Part shown: piece after piece, positions 37,218 to 46,321 of the stretch
Position numbering within the stretch: the stretch's first letter is position 1
Layout: the number at the start of each line of letters is the position of its first letter
Notes under the pieces: model-generated
What the model was told of the DNA's origin: nothing
The model's input: only the letters and a program-made list of their open reading frames with translations
Databases searched by the model: none
Translations under genes and position numbers: made by a program
DNA from: an uncultured Eudoraea sp.
GTDB taxonomy: Bacteria > Bacteroidota > Bacteroidia > Flavobacteriales > Flavobacteriaceae
Length of the DNA stretch: 56,698 nt
Reading direction: 5' to 3'
NCBI RefSeq assembly: GCF_947260015.1
Contig: NZ_CAMYOM010000011.1
Location: 1 to 56,698 of the forward strand

Positions 37218-37627
37218 GGAATGTTTATGTTTAATATTATGGCCATACCCCCTGCAATGCCCGCAACTTGTAACGGTTTTACAATTATAACAACCAATAC
37301 CGTCCAAACAGTCCACATAGCCTTGCCATAGGCAGTACCGGGAAGCTTATTAAATGCCAGCATTGCAATTTCCCCGGTCTGAATTGTATGTTTTACAAAT
37401 TCTGGCCGGGCCACTACTTTTACACAACAGCTAAAAATAATAAGCCAAAATATAATAAATCCGGCTTCTGCAATTAAAGTGGTTGTCGCTATTAATTCTC
37501 CCGAGCTAACACTGAAAAATGAAAGTATAAAAGTTGGTCCCAGAAATTTAAAACTTTCTTTAAAAGTCGCAGGAGGTTGTTTTATTTTATCTGAGGATAG
37601 TAAATAGGGATCTAATAATACAGACAT
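37214..37627 (-). pseudogene. Truncated Nramp-family metal transporter (N-terminal third)
   Basis: A 137-codon ORF starting MSVLLDPYLLSSDK with the Nramp N-terminal helices: FLGPTFILSFFSVSSGELIATTTLIAEAGFI corresponds to helix 1 with its metal-site DPG/S region altered (no DPGN). ARPEFVKHTIQTGEIAMLAFNKLPG and IVKPLQVAGIAGGMAIILNI follow. Intact Nramp proteins have about 400-450 residues and 11 helices; everything after helix 3-4 is missing. The 3' end runs straight into the GTG of the amidotransferase gene. Several normally conserved positions are substituted, consistent with loss of function. Called a remnant because the text stops mid-protein without frameshift. Confidence 0.75.
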
Positions 37628-37657
37628 GCTTAATTAATTTGCCGTGTGAAAAAATTT

Positions 37658-38494
37658 CTATGAAAGTTTATTTAAATAAGCCATGTTATGTTTCATGCTT
37701 TCTAAAGGGTTGTTGGCATATTCTTCCTGTTCTATGAAGATGTGCTTTACACCTGAAGCTTTTTTATGATTCATCATTGCGGGAATATCAAGGCCGCCTT
37801 TGCCAAATTCTGTACTTTCCTTCTTATTCATGTCCATATCCTTAAGGTGCCATAGAGGAAATCTCCCGGGATATTTCTTAAAATAGTCTAATGGGTCCTT
37901 GCCAGCCACAACCACCCATCCGAGATCTAATTCCATATAAACAAGTTCTGCTTCGGTATTTGAAAGGAGAACATCATAAAGAACTTGGTTATTTTCAGTT
38001 TCAAATTCATATTCATGATTGTGATAACCGAATTTAAGATTTAATTTTTTACATGCCTCACCGGCCTTATTAAATTCTTCGGCCACTTTTTTATAATTGT
38101 CTACATTTTGTCCTTTACTGGGCATTGAAGAGCAAATAAGATACTCCTGCCCCGATTCTACTGCTTCTTCCATGGTTTGCTGCCACTTTTCATCTAAATG
38201 TACATGTCCGCTCTTTAGGTTCATATTCAGGTCATCACAAACAGATTTCATCTCTGCTGGGCTGAGACCGTAGTAGTGGCCTTTATCACTTCTTGCCGTT
38301 TCAATCTCTTTGAAACCAAGAGAAGCAATTTGTTTTAATGTACCAATTGCATCCTCAGCCATTTCATTGCGAAATGAATATAATTGAACTCCAAATTGTT
38401 GTGTTTTAATTTGTGCAAAAGTACAGGAAGGGAGAAGTAATGAGCCTACGGTAAAAGCTGCAGATCGCACTAAAAAATCTCTTCTGCTTTGCAT
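37658..38494 (-). CDS. Tat-exported sugar phosphate isomerase/epimerase-like protein
   Basis: A 278-residue xylose-isomerase-like TIM barrel. The N-terminus MQSRRDFLVRSAAFTVGSLLLPSC is a Tat signal ending near a Cys. The body shows FGVQLYSFRNEMAED, GHVHLDEKWQQ, FGYHNHEYEFE and VYMELDLGWVVVAGKDP, with metal-type Glu/Asp/His residues (Glu of NHEYEFE, Asp of ELDLGW, His of PLWHLKDMDM). Despite the family name, exported members act on free sugars or keto-sugars rather than phosphates. It is the upstream gene of the Nramp remnant/amidotransferase unit. Confidence 0.85.
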   Translation of the reverse strand: MQSRRDFLVRSAAFTVGSLLLPSCTFAQIKTQQFGVQLYSFRNEMAEDAIGTLKQIASLGFKEIETARSDKGHYYGLSPAEMKSVCDDLNMNLKSGHVHLDEKWQQTMEEAVESGQEYLICSSMPSKGQNVDNYKKVAEEFNKAGEACKKLNLKFGYHNHEYEFETENNQVLYDVLLSNTEAELVYMELDLGWVVVAGKDPLDYFKKYPGRFPLWHLKDMDMNKKESTEFGKGGLDIPAMMNHKKASGVKHIFIEQEEYANNPLESMKHNMAYLNKLS

Positions 38495-38598
38495 GATGTT
38501 TTTGTTTTGTTTAAAGGAGTTGCATTCTTCTAAATTAGTCTAAATTTTCCATACTCCTTTATCAATGGTATTTGTATTTTTACCCAAATGCGCGTTCT

Positions 38599-39372
38599 AT
38601 GAATAAAAGAGAATTACAACTTAAGGCCTTTGATCGCTTACTTACTATTATGGATGAGCTCAGGGAGCAATGTCCATGGGATAAAAAACAGACATTGCAA
38701 ACACTAAGGCACCTTACCATTGAAGAAACTTATGAATTGGGTGATGCAATCCTGGAAAATGATCTTAAGGAAGTAAAAAATGAGCTTGGAGATCTTTTGT
38801 TACATATTGTTTTTTATGCAAGAATAGGATCCGAAACTAATAGTTTTGATATTGCCGATGTTGCTAATTCTATTAGTGATAAACTCATTAACCGGCACCC
38901 ACATATTTATGGAGATGTGTCTGTTACAAATGAAGAGGATGTAAAAAGGAATTGGGAAAATATAAAACTAAAAGAAGGTAAAAAAAGTGTTCTTGAGGGG
39001 GTTCCAAATAGTCTTCCTGCATTAGTTAAGGCCAATAGGATTCAGGAAAAAGTTGCTGGTGTTGGATTTGATTGGGAACGACCAGAGCAAGTATTTGAAA
39101 AGGTTAAAGAAGAATTGTCAGAATTGCAGGAAGAAGTGAATTCAGGAAATAGGGATAAATTAGAAGCAGAATTTGGAGATGTACTTTTCTCTATAGTGAA
39201 TTATGCCAGATTTTTGGATATTAACCCCGAAAATGCCCTGGAAAGAACTAACAAGAAATTTATTAAACGCTTTCAATATTTGGAAGGTAAAGCTAAAGAA
39301 CACAATAGAACACTCAAGGAAATGTCACTTGCCGAGATGGATGTATATTGGGAGGAGGCTAAGAAAATATAA
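38599..39372 (+). CDS. mazG: Nucleoside triphosphate pyrophosphohydrolase
   Basis: Hydrolyses (d)NTPs to monophosphates plus pyrophosphate, cleaning damaged nucleotides. The 257-residue chain has tandem MazG domains. The first has CPWDKKQTLQTLRHLTIEETYELGDAIL and ELGDLLLHIVFYARI with the EExxE/ExxD metal ligands. The second has EKVKEELSELQEEV and EFGDVLFSIVNYARF. I took the ATG at 38599 (MNKRELQLKAFDRL) over an in-frame ATG nine codons earlier, which would sit directly after an AT-rich promoter region. Single gene, starting 104 bp from the divergent sugar isomerase gene. Confidence 0.95.
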   Translation: MNKRELQLKAFDRLLTIMDELREQCPWDKKQTLQTLRHLTIEETYELGDAILENDLKEVKNELGDLLLHIVFYARIGSETNSFDIADVANSISDKLINRHPHIYGDVSVTNEEDVKRNWENIKLKEGKKSVLEGVPNSLPALVKANRIQEKVAGVGFDWERPEQVFEKVKEELSELQEEVNSGNRDKLEAEFGDVLFSIVNYARFLDINPENALERTNKKFIKRFQYLEGKAKEHNRTLKEMSLAEMDVYWEEAKKI

Positions 39373-39515
39373 GCTTTGCCAGCGACGTCATAAAAATTTC
39401 CATTTATCATGAATTTTCTTCACTTACTCTTGAAACGGGGAGATCAGTGGTTCTGCAATTATCTAATTAAACCAATCCTAAATCCTATCTTTGCTGCCTC
39501 AAAAAACAGCCAGTT

Positions 39516-40883
39516 TTGTTGCAACAGTATACCAAAGAATTCAGATATAATATAAGGCTAGCCGTACCTGTTATATTAGGTATGCTGGGCCATACTTTTG
39601 TGGCCTTTGCGGATAATATTATGGTGGGGCAATTGGGAACTGCAGAATTGGCAGCGGTATCTTTGGGAAATAGTTTTGTCTTTATAGCAATGTCATTGGG
39701 GATAGGTTTTTCTACGGCAATTACACCATTAGTTGCCGAGGCGGATGGCGCAGGAAACAAAGCTGGTGCCAAAAGCGCATTAAAACACGGGTTAGTGCTT
39801 TGTACTTTACTGGGATTAGCACTTTTCGGATTAATTCAATTAGGAAAGCCATTGATGTATTTAATGGACCAACCCCCTGAGGTGGTAGAGTTATCTATAC
39901 CCTATTTGGATCTGGTAGCCTTTTCATTGGTCCCGCTGGTTATGTTTCAGGCTTATAAACAATTTTCGGAAGGTTTGTCTCAAACCAAATATCCAATGTA
40001 TGCCACTATCGTGGCTAATGTGGTCAATATCGCACTTAATTATTTATTGATTTTTGGCGCATTTGGTTTTCCAAAGCTCGGAATTATTGGTGCTGCCATA
40101 GGTACTCTTGCTTCACGAATAATTATGCTGATTATGCTGTGGTATTTGTTGGAAAAAAAGAAAAAATTTCATGATTATGTCACCGGATTTAATTTCAAGA
40201 AGATTGAAAAAAGGGTAATGAACAAAATCATTCATCTTGGATTTCCATCTGCTTTGCAGATGTTTTTTGAGGTGGCTATATTCACAGCAGCCATATGGCT
40301 TAGTGGGGTACTAGGTAAAAATCCACAAGCTGCCAATCAGATAGCCTTAAATCTCAGCAGTATGACATTCATGTTTGGAATGGGGCTTGGAGTTGCAGCA
40401 ATGATACGTGTTGGCAATCAGAAGGGGCTCAAGAATTTCAAGGAATTAAGACGAATATCTCAATCCATTTTTCTCCTCACATTTATTTTGGAAGTTATCT
40501 TTGCATTATTATTCCTTCTGGGAAGACATTGGTTTCCAACTATTTATCTGGATGTTAACGATCCGGCTAACCATATGGATAATATGGAAGTAATATTTCT
40601 TGCGTCAAAATTACTTCTGGTCGCAGCTTTTTTTCAGATTTCAGATGGTCTTCAGGTGGTTATACTTGGTGCTTTACGAGGTCTACAGGATGTAAAAATT
40701 CCAACCTTTATTACTTTTATTGCTTATTGGTTGATAGGCTTTCCGATATGTTATTACCTCGGTTTGCACACAGAATTGAAAAGTATAGGGATATGGATAG
40801 GATTACTGGCAGGCTTAACAGCATCGGCAATTATGTTGTATATTCGATTTAACAAATTGACCAAGCAACTCATAAGTTCTTAA
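39516..40883 (+). CDS. MATE-family multidrug/sodium antiporter
   Basis: A 455-residue, 12-helix inner-membrane exporter. Family signatures include AVPVILGMLGHTFVAFADNIMVGQLGTAELAAVSLGNS, GAAIGTLASRIIMLIMLWYLL, FGMGLGVAAMIRVGNQKG and ISDGLQVVILGALRGLQDVKIPTFI. It exports cationic drugs, toxins or metabolites in exchange for Na+ or H+; the substrate is unknown. The start codon is TTG (TTG TTG CAA), giving the usual short N-terminus before helix 1; no ATG is available nearby. Single gene. Confidence 0.93.
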   Translation: MLQQYTKEFRYNIRLAVPVILGMLGHTFVAFADNIMVGQLGTAELAAVSLGNSFVFIAMSLGIGFSTAITPLVAEADGAGNKAGAKSALKHGLVLCTLLGLALFGLIQLGKPLMYLMDQPPEVVELSIPYLDLVAFSLVPLVMFQAYKQFSEGLSQTKYPMYATIVANVVNIALNYLLIFGAFGFPKLGIIGAAIGTLASRIIMLIMLWYLLEKKKKFHDYVTGFNFKKIEKRVMNKIIHLGFPSALQMFFEVAIFTAAIWLSGVLGKNPQAANQIALNLSSMTFMFGMGLGVAAMIRVGNQKGLKNFKELRRISQSIFLLTFILEVIFALLFLLGRHWFPTIYLDVNDPANHMDNMEVIFLASKLLLVAAFFQISDGLQVVILGALRGLQDVKIPTFITFIAYWLIGFPICYYLGLHTELKSIGIWIGLLAGLTASAIMLYIRFNKLTKQLISS

Positions 40884-40959
40884 GAGTTTTTCATATATCT
40901 GTACTTATACAGTTCATTGGTAATTTTCATTACCCGACAAATAAAAAATGAATTGAATT

Positions 40960-41187
40960 ATGCAATTTCCTAAATTTTTACTTGGTGATAATACCGATTA
41001 CCCAACTGCTATCTTTATTGTACACACAGAATATCCGAGGTTTATATTAAACCTTGAAAATGATGAGGTGGAATGGCTCGAAGATTTCACTGCCGAAGAT
41101 GAAAAAGAATTGTCTTCCGAAGCGGAAAGTTTAATTGAAGCTGCCACTGTCTTTTACGACAGGGAAATAGCAAGATACGAGGATTAA
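40960..41187 (+). CDS. Small acidic cytoplasmic protein, conserved hypothetical
   Basis: A 75-residue protein (MQFPKFLLGDNTDYPTAIF) with an acidic second half (LENDEVEWLEDFTAEDEKELSSEAESLIEAATVFYDRE). No signal or membrane segment. I do not recognise a domain. It lies 1 bp upstream of a PAP2 phosphatase gene, so the two are co-transcribed. From memory, flavobacterial genomes often carry a similar small protein next to PAP2, but that memory cannot be tested here. Confidence 0.75.
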   Translation: MQFPKFLLGDNTDYPTAIFIVHTEYPRFILNLENDEVEWLEDFTAEDEKELSSEAESLIEAATVFYDREIARYED

Positions 41188-41188
41188 A

Positions 41189-41758
41189 ATGCTGGAAGAA
41201 CTAGTGCATCTCGACAAGGAAGTATTCCTTTTTCTCAATAAACTGGGAAGTTCTGAATGGGATGGTTTTTGGATGTTTCTTACCAATAAGTGGAGCGCGA
41301 TTCCTTTGTATTTTTTATTGCTAATACTTTCATATAAGCAATTTGGGGCTAAAAAAATGATTTTTCTCGTTATCAGCGTGGTTTTAATGATTACAGTTAC
41401 GGATCAATTGTCCAATTTTTTTAAATATGGTGTTCAACGTTTACGTCCATGTTATGATCCGGAAATAAGCCATTTGATGCGTCTGGTAAAAGACCATTGC
41501 GGTGGAAAATTTGGCTATTTTTCTGCACATGCAGCCAATTCTACTGGACTGGCATTATTCTTTACTTTTCTTTTTAGCTCTACCTATAAATATGTTGGTA
41601 TATTTTTAATTATTTGGGCCGCTTTTGTTTCCTACAGCAGAATATACATCGGAGTTCATTTTCCATTGGATATTATAACAGGAATGGCCGTAGGAGTACT
41701 CTTTGGGTGGCTATTTGCAAAGTTATATATCTTTGCAATTCACAAATATCGTATATGA
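41189..41758 (+). CDS. PAP2-family membrane phosphatase
   Basis: A 189-residue inner-membrane lipid phosphatase with five to six helices. The tripartite acid phosphatase site is visible: KYGVQRLRPCYDP (K-x6-RP), FGYFSAHAANSTG (SxH variant of PSGH) and SRIYIGVHFPLDI (SR-x5-H-x3-D). It probably dephosphorylates undecaprenyl pyrophosphate or lipid A phosphates on the periplasmic side. It overlaps the following GT39 gene by four bases (ATGA), linking it to sugar transfer onto membrane lipids. Confidence 0.92.
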   Translation: MLEELVHLDKEVFLFLNKLGSSEWDGFWMFLTNKWSAIPLYFLLLILSYKQFGAKKMIFLVISVVLMITVTDQLSNFFKYGVQRLRPCYDPEISHLMRLVKDHCGGKFGYFSAHAANSTGLALFFTFLFSSTYKYVGIFLIIWAAFVSYSRIYIGVHFPLDIITGMAVGVLFGWLFAKLYIFAIHKYRI

Positions 41759-43416
41759 TCTCAAATACGAAGTATTGGTTTTTTCTCTTACTTATTGTCC
41801 TGGTATATCTGGCGGGAATGTTTGTCACACTTTTTGAATATGATTCCGCTCAGTTTGCTGTAATGGCAATGAGAATGGTACAGGAGAACGACTTTGTAAA
41901 TTTGTTTAAAGGTCCGGAGGAATACCTGGATAAACCTCATATGCATTACTGGCTGGCGGCCATTTCTTTTAAAATTTTCGGTCTTTACGATTGGGCCTAT
42001 CGGATTCCGGCTATCCTGGCCACTTTGTTAGGAGCCTATAGTTGTTTTGGTTTAGGTAAGCTACTGTATAATACGGAGGTAGGCAAAGTAGCCTCACTTA
42101 TTTTTATGACAGCACAAACCATTATGCTGTCCAATATTGACGTTCGGACTGATGCTGTACTTACAGGATTTAGCGCTTTAGCCATTTGGCAACTTGCAAC
42201 TTATATAGAAAAAAATTCCCTGAAACATTTACTTCTGGGTGCTTTTGGTGCCGGAATTGCTTTTTCAACGAAAGGCCAGATTGCGCTATTAGTTATAGGG
42301 CTTCCGATACTTTGCCATTTAGGTTATAGCAATAAATGGAAATTGCTTTTCAGTTGGAAGGTATTAGTTGCTTTGGCTGTTTTTGCATTATCTATTTCAC
42401 CTATACTATACGCGTATTACCTGCAGTTCGATCTACATCCTGAGAAGGTCATCCGGGGAAAAGATCACAGGAGTGGGATACTCTTTATTCTCTGGGAGCA
42501 AAGTTTTGAACGATTAAGCGGACAAGGGGTAGGAAAGAACAGCAGTGATTATTTTTTCTTTTTCCATACTTTTTTATGGGTATTTTTACCATGGACAATA
42601 ATTGGCCTTGCGGCTTACTGGACACGGGTCAAGGCATTTTTTAATACTAAATTCATGAGAGGTTCGGGTCTGGAGTTTCTTACAATTGGGGGTATTACTT
42701 TAATTTTTCTAATCATAAGTTTTGCACAATTTAAACTACCACACTACTTAAATATAATGATCCCATTGTTCGCGGTACTTTCGGCTTCCTTTATGCAAGA
42801 TTTAATCAATTCTGCAAAAGTTAAAAAGATGAAAGTATTTCTTGGGCTGCAAACTTTCATTCTGAGTTTAGTGTGTATTACAACAGTTCTGATTTGTTTT
42901 TTTGTTTTTAAAATTTCAAACTGGTATGCCTATGTCTTATTATTTTCAGCTCTTGTACTAATAGGGTATTTCTGTTTGAAGCAGCAGGAATACGGTCTTC
43001 GATTAATAACCATCTCTCTATACAGTTCTCTTCTTCTAAATGCCGTTTTGAATTTGCATTTTTATCCATCTTTATTAAAGTATCAGGCAGGTTCAACTAT
43101 GTCCGGCATAGTTGCTGAAAATGACATACCGGCAGAGCGGATATACAAAATTACCTTTAGGTCTTCATGGGCTATGGATTTTTACAACCAACATCCAGTT
43201 AAAATTACCGAGGCTTCGAATTTATCTGATATGGGAGCTGTATGGGTTTATGGAACTGATGATGATCTTAAAAAGCTAAAAGAATCCGGTTTGGATTGGG
43301 ACAGACATTTCACTGCGGACCAATTCAGGATAACGCGTTTGCAAGCAAAGTTTTTAAATCCTTCTACGAGGAAGCAAGTACTAAACAATATGCATTTAAT
43401 TCACCTGCTCGAGTAA
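41755..43416 (+). CDS. GT39/ArnT-like membrane glycosyltransferase
   Basis: A 553-residue protein starting MISNTKYWFFLLLIVLVYLAGM at ATG 41755; the ORF extends 141 bp upstream, but that part is antiparallel noise over PAP2. The first periplasmic loop contains FEYDSAQFAVMAMRMVQENDFVN and the conserved DKPHMHYWLAAISFKIFG. This Asp/Lys-Pro loop is the active site of ArnT/dolichol-phosphate-mannose-type transferases. About 11-12 further helices and a C-terminal periplasmic domain follow. It uses a polyprenyl-phosphate sugar to modify lipid A, proteins or other envelope molecules. Overlaps PAP2 by 4 bp; converges on the flippase-like gene. Confidence 0.9.
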   Translation: MISNTKYWFFLLLIVLVYLAGMFVTLFEYDSAQFAVMAMRMVQENDFVNLFKGPEEYLDKPHMHYWLAAISFKIFGLYDWAYRIPAILATLLGAYSCFGLGKLLYNTEVGKVASLIFMTAQTIMLSNIDVRTDAVLTGFSALAIWQLATYIEKNSLKHLLLGAFGAGIAFSTKGQIALLVIGLPILCHLGYSNKWKLLFSWKVLVALAVFALSISPILYAYYLQFDLHPEKVIRGKDHRSGILFILWEQSFERLSGQGVGKNSSDYFFFFHTFLWVFLPWTIIGLAAYWTRVKAFFNTKFMRGSGLEFLTIGGITLIFLIISFAQFKLPHYLNIMIPLFAVLSASFMQDLINSAKVKKMKVFLGLQTFILSLVCITTVLICFFVFKISNWYAYVLLFSALVLIGYFCLKQQEYGLRLITISLYSSLLLNAVLNLHFYPSLLKYQAGSTMSGIVAENDIPAERIYKITFRSSWAMDFYNQHPVKITEASNLSDMGAVWVYGTDDDLKKLKESGLDWDRHFTADQFRITRLQAKFLNPSTRKQVLNNMHLIHLLE

Positions 43417-43421
43417 AGAAT

Positions 43422-44294
43422 TTAAGCTGGTATCTCTTCTAATTCGGGTTTTCTAAAATGGTAAATAATTCCTAAAAGTGAAACTGTGGCGGTTATTAGA
43501 AAAAAGAGCATGCTAATACTAACTGAAGTATTCTCATCTAATCCCAACCAAAGCGCTCCATAGTAGAAAACAACTTCCCTGCTACCTATTCCGCCTATGG
43601 TAAGTGGTAATACAGAAACAATAGAAGATATCAGGAATATAAATAAGTAAGCAATATTATTTCCCTCAACATCTAAGGCCTTTAAAATAAATAGAACACT
43701 AATTAATTGCGCAAGCTGTACCAAAGCCGAAAAACCCAGGGATTTCCAGAAAACAGGATAAACGAATGAAAAAAACCTTTTATTAAAAAGCCAAAAAACA
43801 AGAATACTGAGGACTATAGCTATGCCAAAAAGCAATCTATAAAGCTGTAACCTGCCTTCGTCCAAAAAAAGTGCAAGCACACAACTGATCACAAAGATTA
43901 GCAAAAGACCATTAAGACGATCTAATACAAGAATAGATACAACGCTCTTGGTCTTTACCTCATATTTTTTTTTTAATACATACCCTTTATAAGCGTCTCC
44001 CCCAATTCCACCTGGTAAAAACAAGTTATAGAACATGCCAAGGAGGTATAGTTTTAGATTGCTTAATTGAGTAAGAAATATATTGATTTGATGTATATAC
44101 AAATTTAGGCGAAAGGCAGATAAAACCTTTGATAAGATAAAAAACAAGAGCGCTATAAACAGGTATCCTAAATTACTTCCCTTAAGAATATCCCAAACCT
44201 CTCTGAATTGAATTTTTGTAAAAACAAAATACAGCAAAACAAAGCTAAAAAGGATTTTAAGGAGGGTAATCCCTTTTTTACGATTATTGGCCAC
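43422..44294 (-). CDS. Lysylphosphatidylglycerol synthase-like membrane protein (UPF0104)
   Basis: A 290-residue protein with seven to eight helices, corresponding to the membrane half (LPG_synthase_TM) of MprF without the transferase domain. Signatures are NLKLYLLGMFYNLFLPGGIGGDAYKGYVL and VSVLPLTIGGIGSREVVFYYG. Such stand-alone proteins act as flippases or in glycolipid synthesis. The GTG start lies inside the end of the upstream GT2 gene (11-bp overlap), so it is translationally coupled. Its stop is only 5 bp from the GT39 stop on the opposite strand. Confidence 0.88.
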   Translation of the reverse strand: MANNRKKGITLLKILFSFVLLYFVFTKIQFREVWDILKGSNLGYLFIALLFFILSKVLSAFRLNLYIHQINIFLTQLSNLKLYLLGMFYNLFLPGGIGGDAYKGYVLKKKYEVKTKSVVSILVLDRLNGLLLIFVISCVLALFLDEGRLQLYRLLFGIAIVLSILVFWLFNKRFFSFVYPVFWKSLGFSALVQLAQLISVLFILKALDVEGNNIAYLFIFLISSIVSVLPLTIGGIGSREVVFYYGALWLGLDENTSVSISMLFFLITATVSLLGIIYHFRKPELEEIPA

Positions 44295-45237
44295 CTATAG
44301 ATATACTTTTAATTCTGTAGGGTCTTTTATTTTGCGATTCGTAATAGGTTCGAATAAGCAGTTCCATGACTATACCTATGGTAAAAAGCTGAATTCCGGC
44401 TAATATGAACATCATTCCAAAAATGAGCAGTGGTCTGTTTCCTATGTCTTGCCCGTAAACCAGTTTTACAATAAGCAGATAGATATTAATAAAGATTCCC
44501 AATATGATTAATAGTACACCAAGAATACCAAATAAATGAATGGGTCGTTGGAAATATTTCCTGATAAAAAGGAGTAACATCATATCGGCCACAACCTTAA
44601 AAATACGTTCCAGTCCATACTTGGAAACTCCTGCATTTCTCGCGTGGTGTTTTACAGGAACCTGTTTTATCTGAGCACCTTCCAAATGGGCCAGCAAGGT
44701 AATAAAACGGTGCATTTCACCATAAAGGTTTAAATCTTTGGCAATATCCCGTGTAAATACTTTAAGGGCACATCCATTGTCTTTAATATCTAACTTAGTG
44801 ACGCGCCTAACCATGAAATTAGCAATCTTAGAAGGGATTTTCTTAACCAATGAATCCTTTCTTTTTTGTCGGATTCCTGTAACTACATCATATTCACCAC
44901 TTACCGCATACTCCAGCATTTTAGGAATATCCTGGGGATCATTCTGCAGGTCCCCGTCCATGGTTATGATATATTCCCCTTCAGCATAATCTATACCTGC
45001 AGCCAATGCCAAACTTTGGCCGTAGTTCTTTTTTAGTGAAATAAGATGAACTCTGGGATCTTTCATCTCACTTATCTTTTTGCGGGTATGGTCTGTAGAA
45101 AAATCATCCACATATATAATCTGATAGATATAACCCTGCAAACTCTCGTTAATTTTAGATGTAAGAAGTACTACGTTTTCTTCTTCATTGTAGAGTGGAA
45201 CAACTATAGATAAGAGGGAGGCGGTAACCGGGTTCAT
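44284..45237 (-). CDS. Family 2 glycosyltransferase, polyprenyl-phosphate type
   Basis: A 317-residue GT2 with an N-terminal GT-A domain (LSIVVPLYNEEENVVLL, IITMDGDLQNDPQDIPKML with the DxD-like DGD, VKKIPSKIANFMVRRVT). Two C-terminal helices (about residues 225-295) match GtrB/DPM1-like enzymes that load a sugar on polyprenyl phosphate. I chose the ATG at 45237 over a TTG eight codons earlier. It would make the donor used by a GT39-type enzyme, one of which is encoded just beyond the coupled UPF0104 gene. Function inferred from family and context. Confidence 0.9.
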   Translation of the reverse strand: MNPVTASLLSIVVPLYNEEENVVLLTSKINESLQGYIYQIIYVDDFSTDHTRKKISEMKDPRVHLISLKKNYGQSLALAAGIDYAEGEYIITMDGDLQNDPQDIPKMLEYAVSGEYDVVTGIRQKRKDSLVKKIPSKIANFMVRRVTKLDIKDNGCALKVFTRDIAKDLNLYGEMHRFITLLAHLEGAQIKQVPVKHHARNAGVSKYGLERIFKVVADMMLLLFIRKYFQRPIHLFGILGVLLIILGIFINIYLLIVKLVYGQDIGNRPLLIFGMMFILAGIQLFTIGIVMELLIRTYYESQNKRPYRIKSISIGGQ

Positions 45238-45272
45238 TATGGCGGATAAATGTTCGGACAAATTTATGCTTT

Positions 45273-46319
45273 TTATTTAAGTTCTTTCTTATACCCGACC
45301 ATTAGTACTTCGGCAGCCCGAAAAGGGGAGATTTTATCTTCAGCAACCTTCTTTAGCATAGATTCCAGGTTCTCTTTAACCGCAGATGTCCGGTAAAATT
45401 GCTGCTTTAAAAGTTCATCTATGGTCTGCATGAGCCAGAATTTATTCTGATTTTGCCGGTTCTTCTCAAAATATCCGGAGTCTTTTGTGGTGTCCAAAAA
45501 TTGCACAATCATCTCCCATATTTCAATTATCCCTTTATTTTCAATAGCTGAACAAGTGCTGACCATAGGATTCCATCCATTTTCTTTAGGAGGATAGAGT
45601 TGCAAAGCCCTTTCAAATTCCACTTTTGCAAGTTGCGCTCTTTTTAGATTATCGCCTTCAGCCTTGTTGATGACGATGGCATCTGCCATTTCCATGATAC
45701 CCCTTTTTATTCCCTGAAGTTCATCTCCCGCACCGGCTAACTTTAAAAGCAAAAAGAAATCAACCATACTGTGCACGGCAGTTTCACTTTGCCCAACCCC
45801 AACAGTTTCGATTAAGACTATATCAAAACCGGCAGCTTCACATAAGATAACTGTTTCCCTCGTCTTACGGGCCACTCCTCCAAGAGACTCACCTGAAGGA
45901 GATGGTCGAATAAAAGCATTAGGATCTTTAACCAGCTCCTGCATGCGAGTTTTATCACCAAGGATACTACCCTTACTAAGGGTACTTGTCGGATCTACCG
46001 CCAATACGGCAACTTTCTTGCCAAGACTTGTAAGGGTTTTGCCAAAGATTTCAATAAAGGTGCTCTTACCAACGCCGGGGACTCCGGTTATGCCAATTCT
46101 AATGCTTTTAGATTCCTTTGAGAGGCAATTCTCAATCAAGGCATATGCCTTCTTGAGGTCTTCATTTTTGGTACTTTCCACGATGGTTATGGCCCTTGCC
46201 AAAATGGCTTTGTCTCCATTCAGGACTCCATAGGTGAGATCCTCAACGGAGAGCTTCTTTTTGCGGTGCTTTTTTACCTGGAGGACTCCTTTTGTATCTT
46301 TATTTTTTTCCGAACTCAA
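45273..46319 (-). CDS. meaB: Methylmalonyl-CoA mutase-associated GTPase MeaB (ArgK family)
   Basis: A G3E-type GTPase chaperone that protects and loads B12-dependent methylmalonyl-CoA mutase. The 348-residue chain has Walker A GITGVPGVGKSTFIE, VAVLAVDPTSTLSKGSILGDKTRM, SPSGESLGGVARKTRE, VLIETVGVGQSETAVHSMVD and the base-specificity motif INKAEGDNL. The mutase genes are not in this window. The start is a TTG 2 bp after the DUF2911 gene, as no better codon is available. A short helical C-terminus (SPFRAAEVLMVGYKKELK) is kept. Confidence 0.93.
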   Translation of the reverse strand: MSSEKNKDTKGVLQVKKHRKKKLSVEDLTYGVLNGDKAILARAITIVESTKNEDLKKAYALIENCLSKESKSIRIGITGVPGVGKSTFIEIFGKTLTSLGKKVAVLAVDPTSTLSKGSILGDKTRMQELVKDPNAFIRPSPSGESLGGVARKTRETVILCEAAGFDIVLIETVGVGQSETAVHSMVDFFLLLKLAGAGDELQGIKRGIMEMADAIVINKAEGDNLKRAQLAKVEFERALQLYPPKENGWNPMVSTCSAIENKGIIEIWEMIVQFLDTTKDSGYFEKNRQNQNKFWLMQTIDELLKQQFYRTSAVKENLESMLKKVAEDKISPFRAAEVLMVGYKKELK

Positions 46320-46321
46320 TG

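Noticed and set aside
37217-37316. Long N-terminus (Cys-rich MDCLDGIGCYNCK) of the amidotransferase-like protein
   Set aside because: It is the Nramp gene read in another frame; homologues begin at KKFLILQLRP, the GTG site.
41614-41754. Long N-terminus of the GT39 gene overlapping PAP2
   Set aside because: Translation of that part (Arg/Cys-rich, no hydrophobic segment) is noise over the PAP2 frame; the ATG at 41755 starts with the first membrane helix.
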